DNA of 64,000 nucleotides, taken from positions 124,001 to 188,000 of the forward strand of contig DATAVB010000118.1 in NCBI GenBank assembly GCA_036267955.1, read 5' to 3'. Origin of the DNA: DATAVB01 sp036267955. Its GTDB lineage: Bacteria; Actinomycetota; Actinomycetes; Mycobacteriales; QHCD01. The notes below the pieces were generated by a model that worked only from the letters and a program-made list of their open reading frames with translations, was not told the origin of the DNA and made no database searches. Positions within the stretch are counted from its first letter, which is position 1. Each line of letters opens with the position of its first letter. This document shows, in pieces, positions 8,611 to 17,484 of this stretch. The position numbers were made by a program, and so were the translations under genes.

Positions 8611-9639
8611 ATGACCCGGCGTACGTACACCCTGATTGTCGGCGTCGTGATCATCATCGTGCTCGGTGTCGTGGCCGCCCGGTTGCCGGTGCAGTACGCG
8701 GCAATGGGCCCGGGAGTCACGTTCAACACCCTGGGCAAGGACACCGACGGCAAGCAGATCGTGGAGATCAAGGGCCGCACCACCAACAAGGTCCGGGGTC
8801 ACCTGAACATGACCACTGTCTCCGAGCTCGACCATCTGGACGTGCTCAGCGCGATACGTGGATGGCTGTCGCACGACGAGGCTGTCGTGCCGCGCGAGGT
8901 GCTCTTCCCGCCGGGTCAGACCGACAAGCAGATCCAGCAGCAGAACGCGGAGGACTTCGTCCAGTCGCAGGATTCCGCGACCAGCGCGGCACTGTCCTAT
9001 CTGCACTATCCCAACAAGGTGGTCGTCGGGGCGCTGCCGGACGGCTCACCCTCGGCGAAGACGCTCGCCGTCGGCGACTCGATCGACACGGTCGACGGAA
9101 CGACCGTCAAGGACGTCGACGGGCTGCACGCGATCCTCACGAAGTTGACGCCCGGCACCAAGGTGAAGGTCGGCTTCACCCACAAGCACAAGCCGGCGAC
9201 CGGCACGATCACCACCACCAAAGCGGCGAAGGGCGCCAAGGGCGCGGCCCTCGGCATCAGCGTCGTCTTCGAGCCGGTGGCGCCGTTCGACATCACCATC
9301 AGCCTCGCCAACATCGGCGGCCCGTCGGCCGGGCTGATGTTCGCGCTCGGCATCCTGGAGAAGGTCGGCACGGGCGGCGACCTGACCGGCGGCACGTTCA
9401 TCGCCGGAACGGGCACCATCGACCCGACCGGCAAGGTGGGCGCGATCGGCGGCATCCCGCTGAAGATGATCGGGGCCAAGCGGGCCGGGGCAAAGGTGTT
9501 CCTGGTGCCGGCGGCGAACTGCGCCGAGGCGGAGGGCAACCATCCGTCCGGGCTGCGGCTGGTGAAGGTCTCGAGCCTGTCCGGTGCGGTGGAGGCGCTG
9601 AAGTCGCTGCAGCACGGCGGGAATCCGCCCAGCTGCTGA
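8611..9639 (+). CDS. YlbL-type membrane protease: PDZ plus Lon-like (S16) domain
   Basis: The protein is 342 aa and starts at ATG 8611 behind GGAGCGAGG. An N-terminal membrane anchor (residues about 5-27) is followed by an extracytoplasmic region. A PDZ domain spans about residues 130-205 and a Lon-type serine/lysine protease domain about 210-340. The catalytic Ser is Ser239 in NIGGPSAGLMFALG and the Lys is Lys285 in GGIPLKMIGAK, a complete dyad. In Bacillus, YlbL is a membrane protease acting on a cell-division inhibitor, which is family knowledge only. The PPA1309 gene converges on it with a 22-bp gap. Confidence 0.9.
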   Translation: MTRRTYTLIVGVVIIIVLGVVAARLPVQYAAMGPGVTFNTLGKDTDGKQIVEIKGRTTNKVRGHLNMTTVSELDHLDVLSAIRGWLSHDEAVVPREVLFPPGQTDKQIQQQNAEDFVQSQDSATSAALSYLHYPNKVVVGALPDGSPSAKTLAVGDSIDTVDGTTVKDVDGLHAILTKLTPGTKVKVGFTHKHKPATGTITTTKAAKGAKGAALGISVVFEPVAPFDITISLANIGGPSAGLMFALGILEKVGTGGDLTGGTFIAGTGTIDPTGKVGAIGGIPLKMIGAKRAGAKVFLVPAANCAEAEGNHPSGLRLVKVSSLSGAVEALKSLQHGGNPPSC

Positions 9640-9661
9640 TCTGCCGTACGGGCGTTGCCGG

Positions 9662-10240
9662 TCAGCCCAGCGTCGCGAGCAGGGCCTCGGCCAGCGCCGG
9701 CGCCAGGTCGGCGTCGACGACCAGATTGGCGTCCTCGGGTTGGTTGCCCTGTGATTCCTGACCAAGCGGGGGCGCCTGGTCGGTAAGAGGTCTCTGATCG
9801 CGGATCCGGGCGGCGGCGGCTCGGCTGCCGTCCCGCAACACGCCGACCGCGAGCCGGATCTCCTGGCGCAGCGGGTGAGTGGCGGCGTAGTAGGCCGCAC
9901 CGTCGTCGTCGGGCATGTCCGCCTCGGCCTCGGGCGGCAGCGTGACGACCTCCTGGACGAGGGCGCAACCGCGTACCGCCGGCGGCCACTCGATCCGGGC
10001 CAGCGCATCCTCCAGCGGACCGTCCGGCAGTGGGTCCTGCTCGACCGGGGTCAGGCCGTTCGCGGGCACATCGGGATTGTCGAGACCGAGCTCGGCGGCC
10101 AGCGCCGGCTCCCGGCGGACCAGGTCGGAGGTGTCGACGAGCGCGTACAGCAGCGGCGGTCGATCCCAGCCGGAGACGGCGACATGGCGCTCGATCTCCA
10201 GCAGCGTCGTGACCAGAAGGGTCGGCGATTGATCGGTCAT
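9662..10240 (-). CDS. PPA1309 family protein
   Basis: The protein is 192 aa. ATG 10240 (MTDQSPTLL) is preferred; ATG 10249 is three codons upstream. The family core is visible: SGWDRPPLLYALVDT, LARIEWPPAVRGCALVQE and HPLRQEIRLAVGVLRDG. There are no membrane or signal segments. The family is actinobacterial and of unknown biochemical role, commonly encoded between the PDZ/Lon protease and UPF0182. Here it is divergent from UPF0182 with a 135-bp promoter gap. Confidence 0.88.
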   Translation of the reverse strand: MTDQSPTLLVTTLLEIERHVAVSGWDRPPLLYALVDTSDLVRREPALAAELGLDNPDVPANGLTPVEQDPLPDGPLEDALARIEWPPAVRGCALVQEVVTLPPEAEADMPDDDGAAYYAATHPLRQEIRLAVGVLRDGSRAAAARIRDQRPLTDQAPPLGQESQGNQPEDANLVVDADLAPALAEALLATLG

Positions 10241-10375
10241 GCGTTCCATCGTCGCAGGTGCCGTGGGGGAACCTCTGGGCCGGCCGGTAAGTTGCCCCAG
10301 GAGGCGAGCTGTTGACGTCAGGCTCCTGTTGACGTCGTGGTATCGCGGCCGAATCCGCAAATTTGGAGTGTGCCC

Positions 10376-13321
10376 GTGGCGATGAGACCGCCGTTGCCCG
10401 TGCCGACGCTGTCGCGTCGTGCCAGGATCGTGCTTGGCGTCATCGTCGCCTTGATCGTGCTGATCATCGTGGTGGCGTCGCTGGCCGGGGTATATGTCAA
10501 CTGGCTGTGGTTCGGCTCGGTGCACTACCGCTTCGTCTACTCCTCGGTGCTCGGCACCCGGGTCATGCTGTTCTTCCTGTTCGGTGTGGTGATGGCGCTG
10601 ATCGTGGCGGCCAACCTCTACATCGCGTTCCGCAGCCGACCACCGTTCCACCCGATGTCGGCCGAGCAGCACAGCCTGGAGCGCTATCGGGTGGCGATCG
10701 AGCCGCGCCGCCGGCTGATCCTCATCTCGGTCGCGGTGTTCATCGGCCTGCTGACCGGGATCAATTCGCAGGGCCACTGGCAGATGTGGATGCTGTGGCG
10801 CAACGGGACGAAGTTCGGCACGAAGGATCCCCAGTTCCATAAGGATATTTCATATTTCGCGTTCACCTACCCGTTCCAGCGTTACCTCGTCGGCTTCCTG
10901 TTCGTCGCCGTGGTGCTGTCGCTGCTCGGCGCGTTGATCGTGCACTACATCTTCGGCGCGCTGCGGATCCAGACGCCGGGCGACAAGGTGCTGCCGGCCG
11001 CCCGGGCGCATCTGTCGGTGCTGATCGGCGTCTTCGTGGCGCTCAAGGTCATTGCGTACTTCCTCGACCGGTACGGCCTGGTGTTCTCCAATCGGGGCGG
11101 CACAACCGGTGCGTCCTACACGGATGTCAACGCCGTGCTGCCGATCAAGACGATCCTGATGTTCGTCGCCCTGATCTGCGCGGTGGCATTCATCGCCAAC
11201 GTGTTCTTCCGCAATTTCGCGCTGCCGGCGATCGCCCTGGTGCTGCTGATTTTTTCCAGCGTGCTCATCGGCGGGGCCTATCCGGCGATCGTGCAGCAGT
11301 TCCGGGTCAAGCCGAACGCGAACGAGAAGGAAGCGCCGTACATCACCCGGAATATCAACGCGACGCGGGCGGCGTACGGGATCGGGCCGGACAAGGTCAC
11401 CTACACGCAGTACCCAGCGGTCACGTCGACGGGTACGGAGACCGAACAGAAGATTTACAAGGACACCCAGACGATCCCGAACGCGCGGCTGCTCGACCCG
11501 AACATTCTGTCGCCGACGTTCGACCAGAATCAGCGGATCCTGAACTATTTCGCGTTCGGCGACAAGCTGGATATCGACCGGTACGACGTCGGCGGCATCA
11601 CCCAGGACTACGTGCTCGGGGTCCGGGAGCTCGATCCGTCGAAGCTCACCGGCAACCAGACCAACTGGATCAACAAGCACCTGGTCTATACGCACGGCAA
11701 CGGGTTCGTCGCGGCGCCGGCGAACGAGGCTCCGGGCGGGCAGCCGGATTACAGCGCTGGCGAGCACGACCTGCCGCCGACCGGAAACCTGACGATCAAC
11801 CAGTCGCGAATTTACTTCGGTGAACTCTTCGGCGATGACTACGCCATCGTGGGTGCCAAGAAGGGCCAGGCGCCGCGGGAATTCGACCAGCCCGGCGTGA
11901 ATGGCAACGACGTCAAGAATGTCTACAACGGCGGCGGCGGAGTCCGGATCGGAAACTTCTTCAACCGATTCGTGTTCGCAGCGAAATACCGCGAGCGCAA
12001 CATTCTCTTCTCCAGCGCCATCTCATCCAATTCGCGGATCCTCTTCGTCCGCGATCCGCGAGAGCGGGTGCAGAAGGTCGCGCCGTTCCTGAAGGTGGAT
12101 GGCGATCCGTATCCTGCCGTTGTCGACGGGCGGATCCAGTGGATCGTCGATGGCTATACGACCAGCGACGGATATCCGTACGCGCAGCGGGAGACGCTCG
12201 GTGACATCACCAAGGACTCGCTGACCGGCCGAGGCACGAGTGGCCAGCCGAACCAGCAGGTCAACTACATCCGCAACTCGGTCAAGGCCACGGTGGACGC
12301 GTACACCGGCAAGGTGACGCTCTACCAGTTCGACAAGACCGACCCGGTCCTGAAGACCTGGATGAAGGCCTTCCCGAATCTGGTCAAGCCGGAGACGGCG
12401 ATCAGCGCTGACCTGCGGGCGCATTTCCGTTATCCAGAGGACCTATTCAAGGTGCAGCGGGACCTTATCGCCAGCTATCACGTGAGCGATCCGCAGCAGT
12501 TCTTCAACTCGCAGAACTTCTGGGAGGTGCCGAGCGACCCGACGCAGCCCGGTGATCAGCCGCAGCCGCCGTACTATCTGTTGCAGCAACCGCCAGGTTC
12601 GAAGCCGGGAACGAAGGCGGAATTCCAGCTGACCAGCGTGCTCAACGCGCTGAAACGGCCCAACATGGCGGCCTACGTTTCGGTGTCGAGCGATCCGCAA
12701 GATTACGGGAAATTCCGGGTCCTGGAGTTACCCAGCGACTCATCTGTCCTCGGTCCGGGCCAGGTGCAGTCGACACTCAGATCCACCGACCAGATATCCA
12801 AGGACGTCGCGTTGTTCGGCTCCGGCCAGTCCAACGTGCTCTTCGGAAATCTGCTGACGCTGCCGGTGGCGGGTGGTCTGCTCTATGTGGAGCCGCTGTA
12901 CGTCGAGGGTCAGGGTTCGTCGTACCCGCAGCTGCGCAAGGTGTTGGTGGCCTTCGGTTCGAGTGTTGGTTACGGCGACAATATGAAGGCGGCGCTGAAG
13001 GATCTGTTCAGCGGCGACGAGACCAACAACAGCGGCAACGGCAACTCGACGACGCCGACGCCGTCCTCGAGCCCACCGTCGAGTGTGCCGTCGACCTCGC
13101 CGCCGTCGTCCTCGAGCAGTTCGCCGCCGACGGCGGTGCCCAGCAACGTCGCGCAGGCGGCTGAGGATGCGCAGAAGGCGTTCGACCACATGCAGCAGGA
13201 GTTCCTGCACGGTTCGGCGCAGGACTACCAGGCGGCACAGCAGAAGCTGGCCGAGGCGTTGTCCCGGCTGCAGGCGCTGAGTGGCGGTACGAACGTGCCG
13301 TCACCGTCGCCGACAGGATAG
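10376..13321 (+). CDS. UPF0182 family large membrane protein
   Basis: The protein is 981 aa. The start is GTG 10376 with TTGGAG seven bases upstream. The N-terminal ~320 residues contain seven or so hydrophobic helices (e.g. IVLGVIVALIVLIIVVASLA and TILMFVALICAVAFIANVFF). A long extracytoplasmic region follows with family blocks NINATRAAYGI, FDQNQRILNYFAFGDKLDIDRY and YTHGNGFVAAPANEA. A Ser/Pro/Thr-rich linker (about residues 895-930) precedes a short C-terminal coiled region. Its function is unproven in any organism. It is followed directly by the tRNA-Met gene. Confidence 0.92.
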   Translation: MAMRPPLPVPTLSRRARIVLGVIVALIVLIIVVASLAGVYVNWLWFGSVHYRFVYSSVLGTRVMLFFLFGVVMALIVAANLYIAFRSRPPFHPMSAEQHSLERYRVAIEPRRRLILISVAVFIGLLTGINSQGHWQMWMLWRNGTKFGTKDPQFHKDISYFAFTYPFQRYLVGFLFVAVVLSLLGALIVHYIFGALRIQTPGDKVLPAARAHLSVLIGVFVALKVIAYFLDRYGLVFSNRGGTTGASYTDVNAVLPIKTILMFVALICAVAFIANVFFRNFALPAIALVLLIFSSVLIGGAYPAIVQQFRVKPNANEKEAPYITRNINATRAAYGIGPDKVTYTQYPAVTSTGTETEQKIYKDTQTIPNARLLDPNILSPTFDQNQRILNYFAFGDKLDIDRYDVGGITQDYVLGVRELDPSKLTGNQTNWINKHLVYTHGNGFVAAPANEAPGGQPDYSAGEHDLPPTGNLTINQSRIYFGELFGDDYAIVGAKKGQAPREFDQPGVNGNDVKNVYNGGGGVRIGNFFNRFVFAAKYRERNILFSSAISSNSRILFVRDPRERVQKVAPFLKVDGDPYPAVVDGRIQWIVDGYTTSDGYPYAQRETLGDITKDSLTGRGTSGQPNQQVNYIRNSVKATVDAYTGKVTLYQFDKTDPVLKTWMKAFPNLVKPETAISADLRAHFRYPEDLFKVQRDLIASYHVSDPQQFFNSQNFWEVPSDPTQPGDQPQPPYYLLQQPPGSKPGTKAEFQLTSVLNALKRPNMAAYVSVSSDPQDYGKFRVLELPSDSSVLGPGQVQSTLRSTDQISKDVALFGSGQSNVLFGNLLTLPVAGGLLYVEPLYVEGQGSSYPQLRKVLVAFGSSVGYGDNMKAALKDLFSGDETNNSGNGNSTTPTPSSSPPSSVPSTSPPSSSSSSPPTAVPSNVAQAAEDAQKAFDHMQQEFLHGSAQDYQAAQQKLAEALSRLQALSGGTNVPSPSPTG

Positions 13322-13407
13322 GTATGTCCGTTTCGCGTGGGCTGCTGAAGGGCAGGGGACCCCGGTTTGCCGGGGCCCTGGCCCGTCCGTATAGTGGTCC
13401 ATGTCGA

Positions 13408-13484
13408 CGCGGGGTGGAGCAGCTCGGTAGCTCGCTGGGCTCATAACCCAGAGGTCGCAGGTTCAAATCCTGCCCCCGCTACCA
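13408..13484 (+). tRNA. tRNA-fMet (initiator, CAT anticodon), intact; integration target
   Basis: The gene is 77 nt including encoded CCA. The anticodon loop reads CTCATAA. The anticodon stem has three consecutive G:C pairs (GGG/CCC) and the first acceptor pair is mismatched (C1:T72), both hallmarks of initiator tRNA. All other acceptor pairs form. The 3' half and the following hairpin recur, degenerated, at 38671-38758. Confidence 0.97.
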
Positions 13485-13528
13485 CACGGAAAGGCCCTCA
13501 ACCACACAGGTTGAGGGCCTTTCTGCTG
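13440..13528 (+). repeat. attL-like direct repeat (tRNA-fMet 3' half plus terminator hairpin)
   Basis: This 89-nt stretch matches 38671-38758 with six substitutions and one deleted base. A 36-nt core (13476-13511 and 38706-38741) is identical. It lies at the tRNA 3' end directly beside a tyrosine-integrase remnant, the standard layout for a tRNA-targeting element. Confidence 0.85.
13489..13523 (+). terminator. Terminator hairpin of tRNA-fMet
   Basis: A perfect 15-bp stem (left arm GAAAGGCCCTCAACC, right arm its complement) encloses the loop ACACA, immediately after the tRNA CCA. Confidence 0.9.
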
Positions 13529-13546
13529 CCGTTGCTAACGGATTTG

Positions 13547-13890
13547 CTAACGGTCCTCGCCGGCGCTGGCGTCACGGTCGTCGGTGAGGTCGGGATCGTC
13601 CAGGAACAGCGCAGCCACGGTGTCCGCGTCGCGGTCCATCGCCGGGATCGATGCGGTGTAGACCGACAGCGTGAAGGCCGCGGACGCATGCCCAAGCCGC
13701 TCGCTGACCACCTTCGGATGGACGCCCGCCCGCAGTGACGCCGTGGCGTAGGAGTGACACACATCGTGCAGCCGAATGTGAGGCAGCCCGCACGCCGCCG
13801 ACAGCCGATTGAACCGCTGCCGTACCACGTCCGGATCAATAGGCCGGCCGTCCTCCCGGGTGAAGACCACATCCGTGTCGGCGTAGTCCG
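13547..13890 (-). pseudogene. Tyrosine integrase, C-terminal fragment (inactive)
   Basis: Only the last ~110 residues of a phage/ICE-type tyrosine recombinase remain, readable from about 13890 (YADTDVVFTREDGRPIDPD) to the stop at 13547. The catalytic box reads LHDVCHSYATASLRAGVHPK, where the family has HDLRHSYAT; the second catalytic Arg is therefore Cys. The LGH box (SERLGHASAAFT) and the nucleophile Tyr (LSVYTASIPAMD) are kept. The N-terminal DNA-binding part and the first catalytic Arg are missing, and the reading abuts thiG debris. It lies beside the attL-like repeat with its 3' end toward the tRNA, so it is probably the island's own integrase, now dead. Confidence 0.85.
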
Positions 13891-13917
13891 CTCCGAAGAA
13901 CGCACATTCGCCGGCCT

Positions 13918-14160
13918 GTGCCTCCCGCCCTGGCCATGGAACTCGGCTGCGACGGCGTGCTGCTCGCCTCAGCGGTGACCCGCAGCCAGCAGCCGGCCCT
14001 GATGGCGGCGGCGATGGCCGCTGCCGTCACCGCCGGACGGTGGGCCTACCGCGCGGGCCGGATTCCGCGGCGCGACCACGCGTTCGCGTCCTCACCTACC
14101 ACCGGCCTGGCCCCAGTGGTAGTCCCGACCGGGTGCGGGCGGCTTATCGGGAACACGTAA
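13918..14160 (+). pseudogene. thiG: thiG C-terminal fragment (thiazole synthase)
   Basis: The reading ALAMELGCDGVLLASAVTRS followed by AAAMAAAVTAGRWAYRAGRI and PRRDHAFASSP matches the C-terminal phosphate-binding end of ThiG. About 60-65 residues of homology remain; the rest of the TIM barrel, with its Schiff-base Lys, is missing, and the 5' end abuts the integrase fragment. ThiG makes the thiazole half of thiamine, so this copy cannot function. It precedes the TPP riboswitch, matching a thiG-then-thiC order in the ancestral locus. Confidence 0.8.
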
Positions 14161-14173
14161 AGTCGGCGTTGAC

Positions 14174-14264
14174 CCGCGGGAGCCCCACGTTCCGAGGCTG
14201 AGAGGGCGGCCGGATCGGCCGCTGACCGTTTGTACCTGATCCGGTTCGCACCGGCGTAGGGAGG
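14174..14264 (+). promoter_or_regulatory. TPP riboswitch (THI element)
   Basis: The two conserved TPP-aptamer blocks are present: GGCTGAGAGGG (14197-14207 region), then the variable P3 arm GGCCGGATCGGCC, then ACCTGATCCGGTTCGCACCG with GCGTAGGGAGG. In the family these form the pyrimidine-binding and pyrophosphate-binding helices. The aptamer looks intact although the downstream thiC is wrecked. The next intact gene is bluB, about 620 bp on. Confidence 0.88.
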
Positions 14265-14286
14265 CTATTTCTCTTGGCTACTAACG

Positions 14287-14792
14287 ACCATCGCCCACGA
14301 ATACGACGTTCAGGTCATGGTCGAGGGCCCTGGTCACGTGCCCATGTACAAGATCAAGGAGAACATGGATCTGCAGCGGGAGATCTATTCCGGTGCGCCG
14401 TTCTACACCCTCGGGCCGCTGACCACCGATATCGCGCCGGGCTATGACCACATCACCTCCGCGATCGGTGCCGCGATGATCGGCTGGTACGGCACCGCCA
14501 TGCTGTGTTACGTCACTCCCAAGGAACATCTCGGACTACCCGACCGGGATGACGTCAAGGACGGTGTCATCGCCTACAAGATCGCCGCCCACGCCGCGGA
14601 TCTGGCCAAGGGCACCCGAGTGCGCAGGCCCGGGACGCTGCGCTGTCCGAGGCGCGGTTCGAATTCCGGTGGGAAGACCAGTTCAACCTCGCCCTCGACC
14701 CTGACCCCGCCCGTTCCTTTCATGATGAGACGTTACCCGCGGACGCGGCGAAGACAGCGCATTTCTGCTCCATGTGCCACCCTTTTGTGCAG
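14287..14792 (+). pseudogene. thiC: thiC C-terminal fragment (HMP-phosphate synthase), frameshifted
   Basis: The fragment begins abruptly at TIAHEYDVQVMVEGPGH only about 20 bp after the riboswitch, so the N-terminal two thirds of ThiC are deleted. Homology continues through MYKIKENMDLQREIYSGAPF, LGPLTTDIAPGYDHITSAIG and CYVTPKEHLGLPDRDDVK. Near 14613 one base is lost; in the shifted frame the text resumes as HPSAQARDAALSEARFEF. The C-terminal cluster motif CxxCxxxxC is degraded to FCSMCHPFVQ, lacking the third Cys needed for the Fe-S cluster. This is clearly non-functional. Confidence 0.9.
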
Positions 14793-14881
14793 ACCGTCGC
14801 CGCTAACGGAGTTGAGCCGGATTGAGTTCGAAGTCCGGGGTCGCCGATGTGAATCTGGTGGCCGATAAATGGGAGCGTGGT

Positions 14882-15511
14882 ATGCCCTCGGATCTGTATG
14901 ACGTCATCAACCGGCGCCGCGACGTGCGCGCCGAATTCACCGGTGAGGCGGTGGCAGATGACTTGCTGCACCGGGTGCTATCGGCCGCGCACGCGGCGCC
15001 CAGTGTCGGTCTGACCCAGCCGTGGGACTTTATCCTGGTCCGCGACGAGCTACTGCGCCGCCGCTTTCAGGCGCACGTGCAGCGCGAACGGGAGGTCTTC
15101 GAGTCCTCACTGGACGAGGCGAAAAATGCCATGTTCCGCCGGATCAAAATCGAAGGAATCCTCGAATCGAGCATGGGAATCGTTGTCACCTATGATCCGG
15201 GGCGCGGAGCACCGGCCGTCCTGGGACGGCATACCATCGCCGACACCGGTCTCTACTCCACCTGCCTGGCAATACAGAACCTGTGGTTGGCGGCAACCGC
15301 TGAAGGGCTCGGCGTCGGCTGGGTCTCCTTCTACCGTGAACCCTTCCTTCGCGAGCTCCTCGATATTCCGCGGCAGATACGTCCGATCGCATGGTTGTGC
15401 CTCGGTCCCGTCAGTCAAATGAGGCAGGTTCCGGACCTGGAACGACATGGGTGGCGACAACGTCGACCCCTCGCCGAATCAATCCACTACAACCGATACC
15501 GCGCAACCTGA
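14882..15511 (+). CDS. bluB: 5,6-dimethylbenzimidazole synthase, BluB
   Basis: The protein is 209 aa. ATG 14882 is chosen because GGGAG lies about seven bases upstream; an upstream in-frame ATG at 14822 would add 20 residues that overlap thiC debris. It is a nitroreductase-fold flavoprotein with BluB blocks NRRRDVRAEF, AHAAPSVGLTQPWDFILVRD and LGRHTIADTGLYSTCLAIQN. BluB destroys reduced FMN with oxygen to yield DMB, the lower ligand of vitamin B12. No other cobamide gene is in the window. It appears intact inside an otherwise decayed end of the island. Confidence 0.88.
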   Translation: MPSDLYDVINRRRDVRAEFTGEAVADDLLHRVLSAAHAAPSVGLTQPWDFILVRDELLRRRFQAHVQREREVFESSLDEAKNAMFRRIKIEGILESSMGIVVTYDPGRGAPAVLGRHTIADTGLYSTCLAIQNLWLAATAEGLGVGWVSFYREPFLRELLDIPRQIRPIAWLCLGPVSQMRQVPDLERHGWRQRRPLAESIHYNRYRAT

Positions 15512-15610
15512 CTTAGCACTGGTGCGGTAATTAGGTGGGTGTTGTCGGGAGTGGCATGGCGTGGGGCGGGTGGGGAATGCCTCGGGTCTGTTGACTCCTT
15601 GCCTGCGATG

Positions 15611-15932
15611 ATGAAGTCGTCGCTGGAAGGAATCTCTGAGTCCTGTTTGGCCCGGTGGCTGCGTATCGCCGCCCGTGAGGACGGCAACGTTCCTGGGCCG
15701 GTGACCGTGACACGCTCCCACAATGATGTTCCCGCTGGTCCTTGACCTCGCCGCTGACGGTGTCCCCGTTGCGGTGGCCTGCCGGGTGCTCTCCACGCAG
15801 GCTTTCTACCATTGGAACGGGAATCCGGTCAGCGATCGGGACGGGGATGATGCGCGCCTGATCAACGCCGCGATCGGCATTCATCCTGATGACCCGGAGT
15901 TCGGTTACCGGCTCTGTACCGGGCCGGGGTGA
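15611..15932 (+). pseudogene. IS3-family transposase remnant (OrfA and OrfB pieces)
   Basis: Two collapsed pieces are readable. The first, GISESCLARWLRIAAREDG, is the helix-turn-helix part of an IS3 OrfA. The second starts at ATG 15723 as MMFPLVLDLAADGVPVAV and goes on to HPDDPEFGYRL, the N-terminus of OrfB. The middle of OrfA, the whole DDE catalytic domain and at least one end are missing, so this is a dead insertion sequence. I saw no clear terminal inverted repeats or target duplication. Confidence 0.75.
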
Positions 15933-15982
15933 CCAACTGGGGGACCAGCGCGATGCCGATGCCCGCCGCGACGCACGCTCGG

Positions 15983-16010
15983 GCCGGCCGGGGCATCGGC
16001 CCCGGCCGGC
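15983..16010 (-). terminator. Strong hairpin terminator of the glycosidase operon
   Basis: Perfect 12-bp arms GCCGGCCGGGGC and GCCCCGGCCGGC enclose the loop ATCG, seven bases beyond the stop of the minus-strand glycosidase. Confidence 0.8.
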
Positions 16011-16017
16011 GCAGTGG

Positions 16018-17382
16018 TTATGAGATCTTCAGGACGCGGCAGTCGTAATTTGTCAGCGTCAGGTCCAGGGACCTGGCACTGGGGAGCGTCTGCTCGGGAG
16101 TGCTGCCGGTCATCGGGTTGTAGACGCTGACGCGGTGGGGCGGGCCGTCGAACGTGACGGAGATGTCGCTGGCGCTGTCGGCCTGCTCGTTCCACACGAT
16201 CAGGTACAGCTCTCCGTTGCTCTTCTGCATCAGTACGTCGTGGACTGTCTGAGGCTTGTCAGGAATCGAGTAGGTTAGTCGTGCCGTCATGGCCCGGGTG
16301 GGTTTCCGGTCATCGGCGAGGATGGTGGTCAGGTTCCGCACGTAATTGCCGGACGGCTTTGGATTGTAATCGGTATCGACGAGTCCCCAATAGCCCTGCG
16401 CCGGGTCATCTCTGAGCATGTAGATGAAGGTGTTCTTCCACTGTCTTGTGAAGTTGGCCAGGTAGAGGCAGAGAATCAGCCGACCTTGCTGATCGTCGGT
16501 GATGCTCCCGGAGCCCTCGGTCGCCCAGCCGGTCTCGGTCATTACTCGCGGAAGCTTTGCGAGCTGATTGTCCGGATAGCCGTCAAAGCCGCCGTACCAG
16601 GTGTGACCGAATTCGACATGCAGCCCGTCCCAGGCGCCGTTGAGCGTCGGGTCGGCGACATTCCAGGCGAGATTGTCGACCCACCCGGGAGCTCGGTCAG
16701 GATAGGTATGAGTGTTGGCGAAGTCGGCGTAGGCGGTGCCATCGGGCATCAGAGTGCCGGCGTTATGAGGAATGGTCAAGAACTGCAGGCCGACATTGTT
16801 GGGCTCACTGCCGCCCGCCTCACTGGAGGCGAAGACCGGAATTCCTTGCAACGCTCGATCGGTCCGGACCCGCCGATAGAGATCGCGGGCATAATAGGCG
16901 ACCGGAAGGAAATCCGTGGCGTGATCCGAGGTCTGCCCGTTGTAGGTAACCGGCTGGTTGTTGGGCTCATTGGGACCCTCGACGGACATCAATGCACCGG
17001 CGGCGGCGAGTTGTTCTGCGATCTGGATCGTGGCCGTGACCGAATCCGACTGGGCGATCAGGTTGACCCGAGCGCCCGACAGCTTGTGCAGGGTGATCCA
17101 GTTCTGCACCGCGGTCAGGTTGGCGTCGTCGCGGATGTTATTGACACCCAGATACGTCAGCGCGCCGGCCACGCCCTCCGCGGCATCGATGCCTTGCCCG
17201 ATGTGCGTACAGACTCCGAGCGAACCCAGGAAGTCGGTCGCCCTGGTCGCGCTCGCCGGGCCATTGACCACGGCTGCGGTGGCCGCGCGTGCCGTCTGCG
17301 GCGCGACCGCCGTGGCGGCCGCACCAGCAGCGACGAGGCCGGCGCCTCGAAGTACGGATCTGCGGGAGACAGGTTGGTTCAT
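16018..17382 (-). CDS. Secreted TIM-barrel glycosidase (cellulase/GH39-like), Tat signal
   Basis: The protein is 454 aa. ATG 17382 has AAGGGACA upstream and opens a twin-arginine signal (SRRSVLRGAGLVAAGAAATA, cleavage near TARAAT). The mature part reads like a beta/alpha-barrel glycosidase: GVCTHIGQGID at the start, ALMSVEGPNEPNNQP with the likely acid/base Glu (NEP), and RVMTETGWATEG with the likely nucleophile Glu. The C-terminal ~90 residues resemble a beta-sandwich (LYLIVWNEQADSASDISVTF). It is the last gene of a minus-strand operon with a sugar ABC transporter. The exact GH family is uncertain; a beta-glucan-derived substrate is inferred from the nearby GH16. Confidence 0.72.
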   Translation of the reverse strand: MNQPVSRRSVLRGAGLVAAGAAATAVAPQTARAATAAVVNGPASATRATDFLGSLGVCTHIGQGIDAAEGVAGALTYLGVNNIRDDANLTAVQNWITLHKLSGARVNLIAQSDSVTATIQIAEQLAAAGALMSVEGPNEPNNQPVTYNGQTSDHATDFLPVAYYARDLYRRVRTDRALQGIPVFASSEAGGSEPNNVGLQFLTIPHNAGTLMPDGTAYADFANTHTYPDRAPGWVDNLAWNVADPTLNGAWDGLHVEFGHTWYGGFDGYPDNQLAKLPRVMTETGWATEGSGSITDDQQGRLILCLYLANFTRQWKNTFIYMLRDDPAQGYWGLVDTDYNPKPSGNYVRNLTTILADDRKPTRAMTARLTYSIPDKPQTVHDVLMQKSNGELYLIVWNEQADSASDISVTFDGPPHRVSVYNPMTGSTPEQTLPSARSLDLTLTNYDCRVLKIS

Positions 17383-17484
17383 GGAACTGTTGTCCCTTCG
17401 GTTGATGGAGGCCGTGTTGAGCTGCAATCCAGCGATCAGGCGCCGAACGTGCTGAACAACGGCGTAGTTTGCATACGCGCCGAG

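Noticed and set aside
15512..15610. Left end of an intact IS3 element
   Set aside because: No terminal inverted repeat pair or target duplication could be matched; only coding debris remains.
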